Source of the DNA: Gammaproteobacteria bacterium
GTDB lineage: Bacteria; Pseudomonadota; Gammaproteobacteria; Pseudomonadales; Azotimanducaceae
DNA: 7,035 nucleotides
Assembly (NCBI GenBank): GCA_002694945.1
Contig: NZNP01000134.1
Location: forward strand, 16,431-23,465
Direction: 5' to 3'
In this document: piece by piece, positions 1 to 6,183 of the stretch
Layout of the letters: every line of letters starts with the position of its first letter
Numbering within the stretch: position 1 is the first letter of the stretch
Notes under the pieces: generated by a model
What the model was told of the DNA's origin: nothing
Seen by the model: only the letters and a program-made list of their open reading frames with translations
Database searches by the model: none
Made by a program: the position numbers and the translations under genes

Positions 1-940
1 CGGCCGTTTCCCAGTCAAGCAATTTGTTGCCTTTGCCATCAGGTACTAGGAACATGATGACAACGGCGATAAGAGCAACGCTCGCGTCGTTGGCTTCGGG
101 TACATTAAGCCACTCGGACCACCCACCAAATGGTTCGCTTCTGGTGATCCAAGCCAGCGCTGTAATAGAAAATACGATAAAGACCCTTCGTTCTTCTGTC
201 TGCCACTGCCCGACGGCAGGCATCTCGATTTTCCCTTGGTAGTTGAGTGTGCGAGTTAGCCAGAAACCTATTATAGGAATAAAGAGCAAGACAACGGGCA
301 TACCCCAAATCATCCAGGTTAGAAACCCAATTTCTGTACCTGTGGTTTGTTCGTAGATTTCCCTGAAGACTAAGTTTGGCGGCGTACCGATAGGCGTGCC
401 AATGCCCCCAACACTCGCAGCATAAGCAATACCAAGTAACAGGGGAATCGCCAACTTTGGATCTCTGGACCTTTCAATGACTGCCAGGGCGACCGGTAGC
501 AGCATTAGTGTCGTTGCTGTGTTAGAAATCCACATGCTCAAGACTGCTGCAGCTGCCATAAACCCAAAGACCAGCCGTCGGCTACTGGTGCCGCCGAATA
601 GGTTAACCATAGTCAATGCGACTCGACGGTGTGCACCGCTTTTTTCCATGGCAGTGGACAGGACAAATCCTCCCATTAGTAACAAAACCAATGGTGATCC
701 GTAGGCTTGGCCTACCTCTGCGGGGGTCAGGACGCCAGCGACGGGCAAGGCCGCAATCGGAATCATTGATGTGACTGGTATGGGAATCGGTTCAAAAATC
801 CACCATGTGACACATATCATAGTAATGGCGGCCGTCCAACAGGCGAAGGATTCCCAGCCCGTCGTATACATACTAAGAAAAGCACCCGCCGCCAGTAGAG
901 GTCCAAGCAAAAGCGCGAAGAAATTCTTTTTAGATGTCAC
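1..940 (-). CDS. DASS/SLC13-family sodium:dicarboxylate or sulfate symporter, partial (C-terminus beyond left edge)
   Basis: This is an inner-membrane transporter of the divalent anion:sodium symporter family, which imports dicarboxylates, sulfate or similar anions with Na+. The reverse strand reads open for 313 codons from a GTG at 940 to the window edge. Hydrophobic segments run throughout. The first family signature, S-N-T, is at residues 139-141 (WISNTATT), followed by the conserved glycine/proline-rich loop GIAYAASVGGIGTPIGTPPN at about 170-189, which is diagnostic for the family. The second SNT half-site should lie in the missing C-terminal part, as family members are usually about 450-500 residues. 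I chose the GTG because an AAAGG ribosome site sits 7 bases upstream and no in-frame ATG exists before codon 24. The gene is divergent from sbcB. The substrate cannot be told from this fragment. Confidence 0.93.
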   Translation of the reverse strand, partial: MTSKKNFFALLLGPLLAAGAFLSMYTTGWESFACWTAAITMICVTWWIFEPIPIPVTSMIPIAALPVAGVLTPAEVGQAYGSPLVLLLMGGFVLSTAMEKSGAHRRVALTMVNLFGGTSSRRLVFGFMAAAAVLSMWISNTATTLMLLPVALAVIERSRDPKLAIPLLLGIAYAASVGGIGTPIGTPPNLVFREIYEQTTGTEIGFLTWMIWGMPVVLLFIPIIGFWLTRTLNYQGKIEMPAVGQWQTEERRVFIVFSITALAWITRSEPFGGWSEWLNVPEANDASVALIAVVIMFLVPDGKGNKLLDWETA

Positions 941-947
941 TGCCCAA

Positions 948-952
948 CCTTT
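948..952 (-). promoter_or_regulatory. Ribosome binding site supporting the GTG start of the DASS transporter
   Basis: On the minus strand AAAGG is followed by 7 bases and then GTG (940-938). This is good Shine-Dalgarno spacing. It is the main reason for choosing GTG over the first internal ATG 23 codons later, which would remove part of the first hydrophobic segment. Confidence 0.6.
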
Positions 953-979
953 GACGGAAAAGCAGAGATTATACACACT
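951..979 (+). promoter_or_regulatory. Weak candidate sigma70 promoter for sbcB
   Basis: TTGACG (951-956, five of six consensus) is followed after 17 bases by CACACT (974-979). The latter is a poor -10 that keeps only the conserved A2 and T6 plus A4. It overlaps the opposing TATAAT, so the two divergent promoters could interfere. Low confidence. Confidence 0.22.
968..973 (-). promoter_or_regulatory. Candidate -10 box (TATAAT) for the DASS transporter gene
   Basis: The minus strand carries a perfect TATAAT. A start about 7 bases downstream, near 961, would give a leader of roughly 20 bases that includes the AAAGG ribosome site. No good -35 hexamer is visible at 16-18 bases, so the promoter may be activator-dependent or the match may be chance. 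Confidence 0.35.
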
Positions 980-1004
980 AGGTCTTTTGATCAGTTGCGG
1001 TGGT

Positions 1005-2411
1005 ATGGCTGGCTCAATTTTCTGGTATGACCTAGAAACTACGGGCACGGATTCCGTGCTTGACCGGCCCCTGCAATTTGCGGGGATTCGTACTGACTTA
1101 TCGCTGGACGAGATAGCTAAGCCGGTCAATATCTTGGGCTATCCCGGTCGTGATGTCGTGCCTCAGCCAAGGGCAATGTTGGTGACGGGTATTAAGATGT
1201 CTGACGTAATCGCCAATGGTCTGAATGAAAAAAGCTTCTGTGAGCAGGTGCTTAAGGAACTCGAGATAGCGAATACCTGTACTGCGGGATTTAACAATAT
1301 TCGCTTTGATGATGAATTTGTGCGTCAAATGCTTTATCGCAACTTTCAAGATCCGTATGCAAGAGAGTGGAGAAATGGCAACTCTCGTTGGGATGTCATT
1401 GACCTGTTTAGAGCAGCCTACGCGTTACGTCCGACTGGGTTTGAGTGGCCGGAAAAGCAGCCTGGTATCCCGAGTTTTCGGTTGGAAGACCTCGCTCTGG
1501 CGAATGGAATTGAGCACCGGAATGCGCACGATGCTCTCGCTGATGTTAGAGCAACGATATCAATCGCGAAGCGGCTCAAGCAAGCGCAACCTCGTCTCTA
1601 CGAATTCGCTTGGCGACTTCGAGAAAAAAAGGCAGTTATTCAGCAACTTTATCCGTTGGGCAAGCAGCCTGTAATACATATTTCTTCGATGTATCCTGCA
1701 GCAAAAGGATGCGCAGCAGTTGTTCTGCCTCTGTGCCAACATCCAAGTAACAGTAATGCAATCATCTGTGTAGATCTTTCTCAATCAATTGATCGACTGT
1801 TATACGAAGACGCAAGTGGTCTAGCGCGACTTATATTCGCTAATAAAGATGGGCTTAAAGAGGGTGAAGAGCGATTGGCGCTTCAGTCAATATATATTAA
1901 CCGCAGTCCCATAGTGGCTCCGCTAAAAACGCTTGGCGAGCCCGAGGCGGAGCGATTGGGCATTAGCATGTCATTATGCTTGCGCCATTTCGAGTCCTTG
2001 CGAGGTCGAGCAGGCTTGATTGAAAAAGTTCAAGAAGCGTTCGACTCGTATGACTTTGAGGAAAATGGTGATCCTGACTTTCAATTATACAGCGGAGACT
2101 TCTTTTCCGATGCTGATAGAGCTTCAATGCAGGAAGTAACGGCGGCAGACCCGTTGGAGCTTTCGCGATTTTCAGGCAGTTTTCAGGATGATAGATTGGA
2201 TGAAATGCTGCTTCGTTATCGGGGCCGCAACTGGCCGGATTCTCTGACCGCGGATGAGGCTAAGTTTTGGCAGAAATATTGTGCAGAGCGTTGGCAGGTC
2301 GATAATAGGCGGCAATCAGTTGGGAAAGAGTTGTCCGAGCTTATTTCGAGCGAAAAAGGAAAAGACCTTCTGGTCTTAGAGGATCTTCGAGATTATCTTG
2401 AGCTGTTATGA
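1005..2411 (+). CDS. sbcB: Exonuclease I (SbcB), 3'-5' single-strand DNA exonuclease
   Basis: Exonuclease I degrades single-stranded DNA processively from 3' ends, and takes part in recombination, mismatch repair and replication clean-up with SSB. The 468-residue product is close to the E. coli length of about 475. The N-terminal DEDDh domain is complete: D9 and E11 in WYDLETTG, D102 in NIRFDDE, and H175 and D180 in NAHDALAD, all in register with the E. coli catalytic residues. SFRLEDLALANGIEH (about 157-171) is also family-typical. The SH3-like and C-terminal helical domains follow (for example INRSPIVAPLKTL, 298-310, and LYSGDFFSDADR, 361-372). The frame is open upstream to an ATG at 771, but those 78 codons lie antisense to the transporter gene and have no family counterpart, so I start at ATG 1005. 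The ribosome site there is weak (GGTGG very close to the ATG). Its stop overlaps the lysR stop. Confidence 0.96.
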   Translation: MAGSIFWYDLETTGTDSVLDRPLQFAGIRTDLSLDEIAKPVNILGYPGRDVVPQPRAMLVTGIKMSDVIANGLNEKSFCEQVLKELEIANTCTAGFNNIRFDDEFVRQMLYRNFQDPYAREWRNGNSRWDVIDLFRAAYALRPTGFEWPEKQPGIPSFRLEDLALANGIEHRNAHDALADVRATISIAKRLKQAQPRLYEFAWRLREKKAVIQQLYPLGKQPVIHISSMYPAAKGCAAVVLPLCQHPSNSNAIICVDLSQSIDRLLYEDASGLARLIFANKDGLKEGEERLALQSIYINRSPIVAPLKTLGEPEAERLGISMSLCLRHFESLRGRAGLIEKVQEAFDSYDFEENGDPDFQLYSGDFFSDADRASMQEVTAADPLELSRFSGSFQDDRLDEMLLRYRGRNWPDSLTADEAKFWQKYCAERWQVDNRRQSVGKELSELISSEKGKDLLVLEDLRDYLELL

Positions 2412-3290
2412 GTCACTATCCCTGAAAAATTCTTCGCACACAGCCATAAATTGATGTGCTCCAGCAGATAAAAGTTTGTCTCTTCTATAGTAGATGCCGT
2501 AGGTGAGCGGGATAGTTGAAAATGGGAATGGCCCTAGGTGAGATAGCTCCGGGTGGCACTGCATCAGCCTGTCATCAAGATAAGTCATCCCGAGTCCGTT
2601 GTTCAAAAGTTCTAGTCGCAGACTTAGGTCGTTCACCTCCCATATAGTCCCGAAGTTATCGCGGAGCTTGTCAATGGTGGGTCGGAGGTCAGGATCATCC
2701 AAGTGTGAAACGATTAGAGGCACCTGGTTCAGTAATTCTTCTGCGGTCAATGACGGATCAAGCCGATCATTTGAGATGACAAGATGTCGAGTCTCCTGGA
2801 AGAGCGGCCTAGTTCTGAATCTGTCTGGCATAACTTGCTGAAAGGGACCAAGACCTAGTTCCCAAAGTTCCGAACCTACAGCAGAGATTATCTGTCTGCT
2901 GGGCATAACGGAAATCTTTAGTCGCGTTAAGGGATGCTCGTTGCAGAACTGCTTGATTAGTTTTGCGCCGAAAAGCTCGTTTACAGTGCTATTCATAGCC
3001 AGATGCAGGTTCGATAAAATGCCGTTCTTGATATTGTTGAGATCGGCGAGAACGGTTTCCTCTTCTGATAAAACGGTGTCAGCGTATTGTAGAAGACGCA
3101 TGCCTGCTTCGGTAAGTTTCAGTGGTTTGCGGTGAAAAAGCACAGTGTCGAGTTTGTGCTCCAGGTTAGCGATAGTCTGGCTCACAGCGGACTGGGTCAC
3201 GAATAATTTTTCAGCAGCCTTATTGAAGCCGCTTTCTTCGTAAACAGTTCTAAAAACTCTTATTTCGTGCGTTTCAAGATGTAATGGCAT
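2406..3290 (-). CDS. LysR-family transcriptional regulator
   Basis: This is a DNA-binding regulator of 294 residues, the normal LysR length. The N-terminal winged helix-turn-helix covers about residues 5-64. The typical pattern is visible in GFNKAAEKLFVTQSAVSQ (21-38), followed by IANLEHKLDTVLFHR (40-54) and LTEAG (59-63). A linker helix and a two-lobed effector-binding domain (about 90-294) follow. The effector and targets are unknown. Most LysR genes lie divergent from a target. This one faces sbcB tail to tail, with stops overlapping by 6 bp, and follows apeB on the same strand after 167 bp, so neither neighbour is an obvious target. The ATG at 3290 is the only reasonable start, and no Shine-Dalgarno sequence is evident before it. 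Confidence 0.93.
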   Translation of the reverse strand: MPLHLETHEIRVFRTVYEESGFNKAAEKLFVTQSAVSQTIANLEHKLDTVLFHRKPLKLTEAGMRLLQYADTVLSEEETVLADLNNIKNGILSNLHLAMNSTVNELFGAKLIKQFCNEHPLTRLKISVMPSRQIISAVGSELWELGLGPFQQVMPDRFRTRPLFQETRHLVISNDRLDPSLTAEELLNQVPLIVSHLDDPDLRPTIDKLRDNFGTIWEVNDLSLRLELLNNGLGMTYLDDRLMQCHPELSHLGPFPFSTIPLTYGIYYRRDKLLSAGAHQFMAVCEEFFRDSDS

Positions 3291-3318
3291 ATCGACAGTG
3301 TTACATCGAGACTTGTAG

Positions 3319-3350
3319 CTTGCAATGAACGAGTTGGGTGAATTCGCAAG
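3319..3350. repeat. Imperfect inverted repeat upstream of lysR (possible operator)
   Basis: CTTGCAAT (3319-3326) is matched by ATT-C-GCAAG (3342-3350), which gives 8 complementary positions with one bulged base around a 15-base centre. It begins 29 bp upstream of the lysR start, a plausible place for an autoregulatory site or a leader hairpin. It has no T-tract, so it is not a standard terminator. The function is inferred from position only. Confidence 0.3.
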
Positions 3351-3431
3351 TTTTGTCCACGCTTTTCTGGTTATCTGTCCTACTGGGGTAAATTTTGATT
3401 ATTCCATTATCTAACGTAATCTTGCGGATTC

Positions 3432-3443
3432 CTGACTTGTCAG
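3432..3443. repeat. 12-bp palindrome in the apeB-lysR gap
   Basis: CTGAC-TT-GTCAG is a perfect palindrome located 15 bp beyond the apeB stop codon. It could be a protein-binding site or a short mRNA hairpin. There is no T-run beside it, so I do not call it a terminator. Confidence 0.25.
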
Positions 3444-3457
3444 TCGCTATCATTAAA

Positions 3458-4738
3458 TTAGTTACTTGCGCCGAGCGGTCCTCCATCACAGTACAAGGCT
3501 TTTAACGCGAGCATTAGATTGTAAGCATCCTCAGTACCAGCAAGTTCTCTGATCGAATGCATGGCGAAAGTCGGCACGCCAACGTCGAGTGTTTTAACAC
3601 CAATTTCTTTGGCGGTGATAGGACCTATCGTGCTGCCGCAGGCCATATCCGCTCGATTAACAAATTCTTGAATAGGTACATCGACTGATTGGCATAGGGC
3701 TTTGAAATACCCCGCCGTTTCGCTGTTTGTGGCATAGCGCTGATTAGCGTTGAACTTTACCGTAGGACCTTTGTTAAGAATGGGCCCATGATTGCTTTCG
3801 TGCTTGTCAGGGTAGTTCGGGTGTATGCCGTGTGCGTTATCGGTCGATATCAATAGTGACCGCGCGAAGGTTCTGCGGCGGTCTTCACCGGGGTTTGTGA
3901 TTCGTTCTAAAACATCTCTCAGAAACGTCCCTTCAGCGCCCGAAAAGGAGGCGCTGCCGACTTCTTCATGGTCGTTACAGACTAGCAGGTTTGTGTGGTT
4001 GTTGTCTGCTTCAACCAAGCTGGTTAGGCCAGTAAAGCAGCTGAGGAGGTTATCTAACCGAGCGCTGGCAAGAAATTGGTCACGCTCGCCGATCACAGCG
4101 GCTGGATTTGTGTCGTAAAAGCTGAGCTCTGTTGCGAGAATCTCATGATCATTAATATGCGGGGCGATAAGTTCCTCAAGGCTGTAGTCTGCCTCTGATT
4201 GCAGTAGAACGGGTGCCATATCGGTTTCTGGGTTCACCTTGCGGTTGTTATTGGCCTCTCTATCCAGGTGGATGGCTAGACTAGGAATGATTGCTATCGG
4301 TTTCTTTAAATCGATCAAGGTATTTTGCAATTTACCCTCGGTGGATTTATGCGTGACGCGACCGGCGAGACTAAGATCTCGATCAAACCATGGATTTAGC
4401 AGAACTCCACCATAAACCTCAACGCCAATCTGGTGATAACCAAGCTTGTTTCGGTTGGGCCTTGGTTTTGCCTTCAAGCAGGGGCTGTCAGTATGGGCGC
4501 CGACTATTCTGATGCCAGATTTTCGAAGCTCAGTACTCCCCAGGTTAAATGCGATGATCGAAGACTGATTTCTTGTCACGAAGTACTTTCCAGGTTCCGT
4601 GTTCCATTGGTTTTCTTCGTGAAGCTCCTTGAATCCAGCATCTAACAACTTGTCAGCCATAACCTGCACTGCGTGAAACGGTGTTGGTGCTGCGTTGAGA
4701 AAGTCGATTAGTGACTGATTAAATTGCGACTTATCCAT
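3458..4738 (-). CDS. apeB: M18-family aminopeptidase (ApeB-type)
   Basis: This is a cytosolic zinc aminopeptidase of family M18 (aspartyl aminopeptidase-like), which removes N-terminal residues from peptides and usually forms large oligomers. The product has 426 residues, matching bacterial ApeB proteins of about 425-430. The di-metal site residues are visible in order: H82 and D84 in AHTDSP, D229 in SARLDN, E258/E259 in NDHEEVGS, D300 in ISTDNAHG, and H394 in FAMHSIRE. The N-terminal FLNAAPTPFHAV motif (13-24) is also typical. The ATG at 4738 fits the family N-terminus, but the ribosome site is weak. The gene is divergent from the SAM-riboswitch unit. lysR follows 167 bp downstream on the same strand and could be co-transcribed or have its own promoter. 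Confidence 0.95.
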   Translation of the reverse strand: MDKSQFNQSLIDFLNAAPTPFHAVQVMADKLLDAGFKELHEENQWNTEPGKYFVTRNQSSIIAFNLGSTELRKSGIRIVGAHTDSPCLKAKPRPNRNKLGYHQIGVEVYGGVLLNPWFDRDLSLAGRVTHKSTEGKLQNTLIDLKKPIAIIPSLAIHLDREANNNRKVNPETDMAPVLLQSEADYSLEELIAPHINDHEILATELSFYDTNPAAVIGERDQFLASARLDNLLSCFTGLTSLVEADNNHTNLLVCNDHEEVGSASFSGAEGTFLRDVLERITNPGEDRRRTFARSLLISTDNAHGIHPNYPDKHESNHGPILNKGPTVKFNANQRYATNSETAGYFKALCQSVDVPIQEFVNRADMACGSTIGPITAKEIGVKTLDVGVPTFAMHSIRELAGTEDAYNLMLALKALYCDGGPLGASN

Positions 4739-4770
4739 CTGACATGCTTTTCAAAGAAGTATGTTGTTGG

Positions 4771-4776
4771 ATTTTA
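4771..4776 (-). promoter_or_regulatory. Candidate -10 box (TAAAAT) for apeB
   Basis: The minus strand has TAAAAT, five of six matches to consensus, 32 bp upstream of the apeB ATG. No good -35 is seen at 16-18 bases. The place where it should lie is next to the inverted repeat at 4781-4792. Tentative. Confidence 0.28.
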
Positions 4777-4780
4777 GCAG

Positions 4781-4792
4781 ACTCGGACGAGT
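4781..4792. repeat. 12-bp inverted repeat between the divergent apeB and riboswitch promoters
   Basis: ACTCG-GA-CGAGT forms perfect 5-bp arms with a 2-base centre. It lies between the proposed apeB -10 and the proposed -35 of the riboswitch unit, where a bound repressor could affect either promoter. Arms this short can occur by chance. Confidence 0.25.
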
Positions 4793-4795
4793 TCA

Positions 4796-4824
4796 TTGCT
4801 GTAGTTGATACTCTGCGTTAACAT
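4796..4824 (+). promoter_or_regulatory. Sigma70-like promoter of the SAM-II riboswitch transcript
   Basis: TTGCTG (4796-4801) and TAACAT (4819-4824, four of six) are separated by 17 bases. The predicted transcription start, about 7 bases past the -10, falls near 4831, one base before the first stem of the aptamer. That coincidence supports the assignment more than the hexamers do. Confidence 0.5.
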
Positions 4825-4830
4825 GTGAAG

Positions 4831-4883
4831 AGCGCCGATTTGATGTCAGCTTGCGGGCGCGTAAAAAATGCCGCTAAAGAGGG
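4831..4883 (+). promoter_or_regulatory. SAM-II (SAM-alpha) riboswitch aptamer
   Basis: This RNA element binds S-adenosylmethionine and usually controls methionine biosynthesis genes. Stem P1 is a perfect 5-bp pairing of GCGCC (4832-4836) with GGCGC (4856-4860). Conserved single-stranded elements follow in the order known for the family: GATTT (4837-4841) right after the P1 5' strand, TTGC (4851-4854) just before the P1 3' strand, an A-rich linker (4861-4869), and GCTAAA (4873-4878) leading into GAGGG. By recalled comparison with the crystallised Sargasso Sea metX aptamer, T4840 and T4875 correspond to U11 and U44, which face the SAM sulfonium. The gene downstream is a Cys/Met-metabolism enzyme, as expected. 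GAGGG is too far from the start codon to be its ribosome site, so control here is more likely at transcription. A covariance-model scan was not possible. Confidence 0.88.
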
Positions 4884-4900
4884 AAACCTGTCGCAGCGGT
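4870..4900 (+). promoter_or_regulatory. Possible antiterminator hairpin overlapping aptamer and terminator
   Basis: GCCGCT (4870-4875) can pair with AGCGGT (4895-4900), five Watson-Crick pairs plus one G-U. It encloses a small AGG-GAAA-CCT hairpin (4880-4889). This fold would consume the conserved GCT of the aptamer, the loop and part of the 5' arm of the terminator, so it excludes both. It is therefore a candidate SAM-free 'on' state. It is weaker than the terminator and would depend on folding order during transcription. Confidence 0.42.
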
Positions 4901-4919
4901 TCGCGCGGCGGGTTTTTTT
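4884..4919 (+). terminator. Rho-independent terminator in the riboswitch leader (attenuator)
   Basis: The 5' arm CCTGTCGC (4887-4894) pairs with GCGGCGGG (4905-4912), 8 pairs including two G-U. AAA (4884-4886) can add three more pairs with the first Ts. Inside the loop, GCG (4896-4898) can pair with CGC (4902-4904). A run of seven Ts (4913-4919) follows at once. It lies between the SAM-II aptamer and the start codon, so it would act as a SAM-responsive attenuator. Confidence 0.82.
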
Positions 4920-4926
4920 GTTTCCG

Positions 4927-4930
4927 AAGG
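4927..4930 (+). promoter_or_regulatory. Ribosome binding site deciding the start of the PLP enzyme
   Basis: AAGG is followed by 6 bases (ATGAAA) and then ATG 4937. The alternative ATG at 4931 touches the AAGG directly and would be too close. The first ATG of the frame, at 4868, lies inside the riboswitch and before the terminator. Confidence 0.7.
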
Positions 4931-4936
4931 ATGAAA

Positions 4937-6163
4937 ATGGGATTCACATCTAGAATTTTGCACTCTGACCGAAGAGATCCAATTGAACATGGCTCTATCC
5001 ATAAGCCTGTGCATACTGCTGTCACCTATGCATATGATGATGCGAGAGACTTGGCCGAGGTTTTCCAGGGTAAGCAGGCGGGGTATTCCTATGGTCGTCA
5101 AGTCAACCCGACGGTAACCGCCTTGCAGGAAAAGATTACCATGATGGAAGGCGGTGTTGCTTCGGCCGCGTTTGCTACCGGAATGGCTGCGATAGGGACT
5201 ACATTGTTTGCATTGCTTCGCGCCGGTGATCACTTCGTAGCTTCCTCGTTTTTATTCGGTAATACGAATAGCCTTTTTAACTCATTTTCTGCGCATGGTA
5301 TTGAGGTGAGTTATGTTGATGCGACTTCCTCCGATTCTGTGGCTAGTGCCATTAAGAGCAATACACGCATGGTGTTTGTCGAGACGATTGCGAACCCAAG
5401 AACCCAGGTGTCTGATCTTCAGCGAATAGGGGACCTATGTGAGAAGTGCGGATTAGTCTACATTGTTGACAATACGATGACGACACCTTACTTGTTCAAT
5501 CCCAAGGGCGTGAGTGCGGGCCTTGTTATTAACTCGTTGACGAAATATATCGGTGGACATGCCAACGCGTTAGGTGGTGCGGTCACAGAAACTGGAGTCT
5601 TTGATTGGTCAAATTTCTCTAATTTGTATCACGATTACAAGACAGGTGCGCCCAGTCAGTGGGCGATAACACAGATTAAAAAGAAAGGGTTGCGAGACTT
5701 CGGAGCAACATTGGGTCCTGAAGCCGCCCATCACCTATCGATAGGGGCCGATACTCTGGCGTTGCGTATGGACAGGTTGTGTGCGAATGCTCAGTGTTTG
5801 GCAGAATTTCTAGATGGTCACAGCAAGGTGAGAAAAGTCTATTACCCCGGACTTAGCCATCACCCACAGCACGCTCGCTCTGCGGAACTATTTAAAAATC
5901 ATGGTGGTATATTCAGTATTGAACTAGCGGACGGCGTCGATTGTTTTGATTTTATCAATGCGCTTGATCTGGTGATCTGTTCCTCGAATCTTGGTGACAC
6001 TAGATCGCTGGCCATACCGGTAGCTCATTCGATCTATTTCGAGATGGGCCCTGAGCGTCGCGCCTCGATGGGTATCGATGACTCCCTGATTCGTTTTTCC
6101 ATAGGCATTGAAGATGAAGACGATTTGGTAAAGGATTTTTCTAGGGCGCTGGACAATGTCTGA
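4937..6163 (+). CDS. PLP-dependent Cys/Met-metabolism enzyme (cystathionine gamma-synthase / O-acylhomoserine sulfhydrylase superfamily)
   Basis: This is a cytosolic pyridoxal-phosphate enzyme of the transsulfuration family, probably making homocysteine or cystathionine from an activated homoserine for methionine synthesis. The product has 408 residues, normal for the family. Visible landmarks are Y52 and R54 in YSYGRQVNPT (contacts to the PLP phosphate of the partner subunit), the phosphate loop ATGMAA (80-85), D178 in VDNT (binds the PLP nitrogen), the Schiff-base lysine K203 in SLTKYIGGH, and the substrate-carboxylate arginine R386 in LIRFSIGIE. At the LYG position, where the family usually has a catalytic, PLP-stacking tyrosine, this protein has F107 (LFGNT). 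The exact reaction (MetB-, MetY- or MetZ-like, or a lyase) cannot be fixed. The SAM-II riboswitch and attenuator upstream argue for methionine biosynthesis. purC follows after 20 bp. Confidence 0.93.
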   Translation: MGFTSRILHSDRRDPIEHGSIHKPVHTAVTYAYDDARDLAEVFQGKQAGYSYGRQVNPTVTALQEKITMMEGGVASAAFATGMAAIGTTLFALLRAGDHFVASSFLFGNTNSLFNSFSAHGIEVSYVDATSSDSVASAIKSNTRMVFVETIANPRTQVSDLQRIGDLCEKCGLVYIVDNTMTTPYLFNPKGVSAGLVINSLTKYIGGHANALGGAVTETGVFDWSNFSNLYHDYKTGAPSQWAITQIKKKGLRDFGATLGPEAAHHLSIGADTLALRMDRLCANAQCLAEFLDGHSKVRKVYYPGLSHHPQHARSAELFKNHGGIFSIELADGVDCFDFINALDLVICSSNLGDTRSLAIPVAHSIYFEMGPERRASMGIDDSLIRFSIGIEDEDDLVKDFSRALDNV

Positions 6164-6183
6164 TTGCTTTAGAATTCGTTGCT

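Noticed and set aside
477..704. 75-codon plus-strand open frame
   Set aside because: It is a shadow of the DASS transporter, whose reverse-strand frame is intact here and contains the SNT signature.
771..1004. 78-codon N-terminal extension of the sbcB frame
   Set aside because: Nearly all of it is antisense to the transporter coding region, whose DASS motifs are clear, and exonuclease I proteins begin at the DEDDh domain.
3432..3443. Palindrome CTGACTTGTCAG as the apeB terminator
   Set aside because: The stem is only 5 bp with a 2-base centre and has no T-run on either strand, so termination is not supported.
3301..3489. 62-codon open frame on the minus strand between apeB and lysR
   Set aside because: It overlaps the apeB end by 32 bp, has no ribosome site at its ATG 3489 or at the internal ATG 3453, shows no recognisable motif, and covers what looks like a regulatory spacer.
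4879..4883. GAGGG at the aptamer 3' end as a Shine-Dalgarno site
   Set aside because: It is more than 50 bases before ATG 4937, with the terminator hairpin between, so it cannot serve that start codon.
4874..5233. 119-codon minus-strand open frame opposite the PLP enzyme start
   Set aside because: It is antisense to the conserved N-terminal region of the PLP enzyme and to the riboswitch leader, and has no domain features.
6150..6175. Dedicated purC promoter TGGACA / TAGAAT
   Set aside because: The hexamers are good but the 14-base spacer is too short for a standard sigma70 promoter, and the start would leave a nearly leaderless mRNA. Not listed as a feature.
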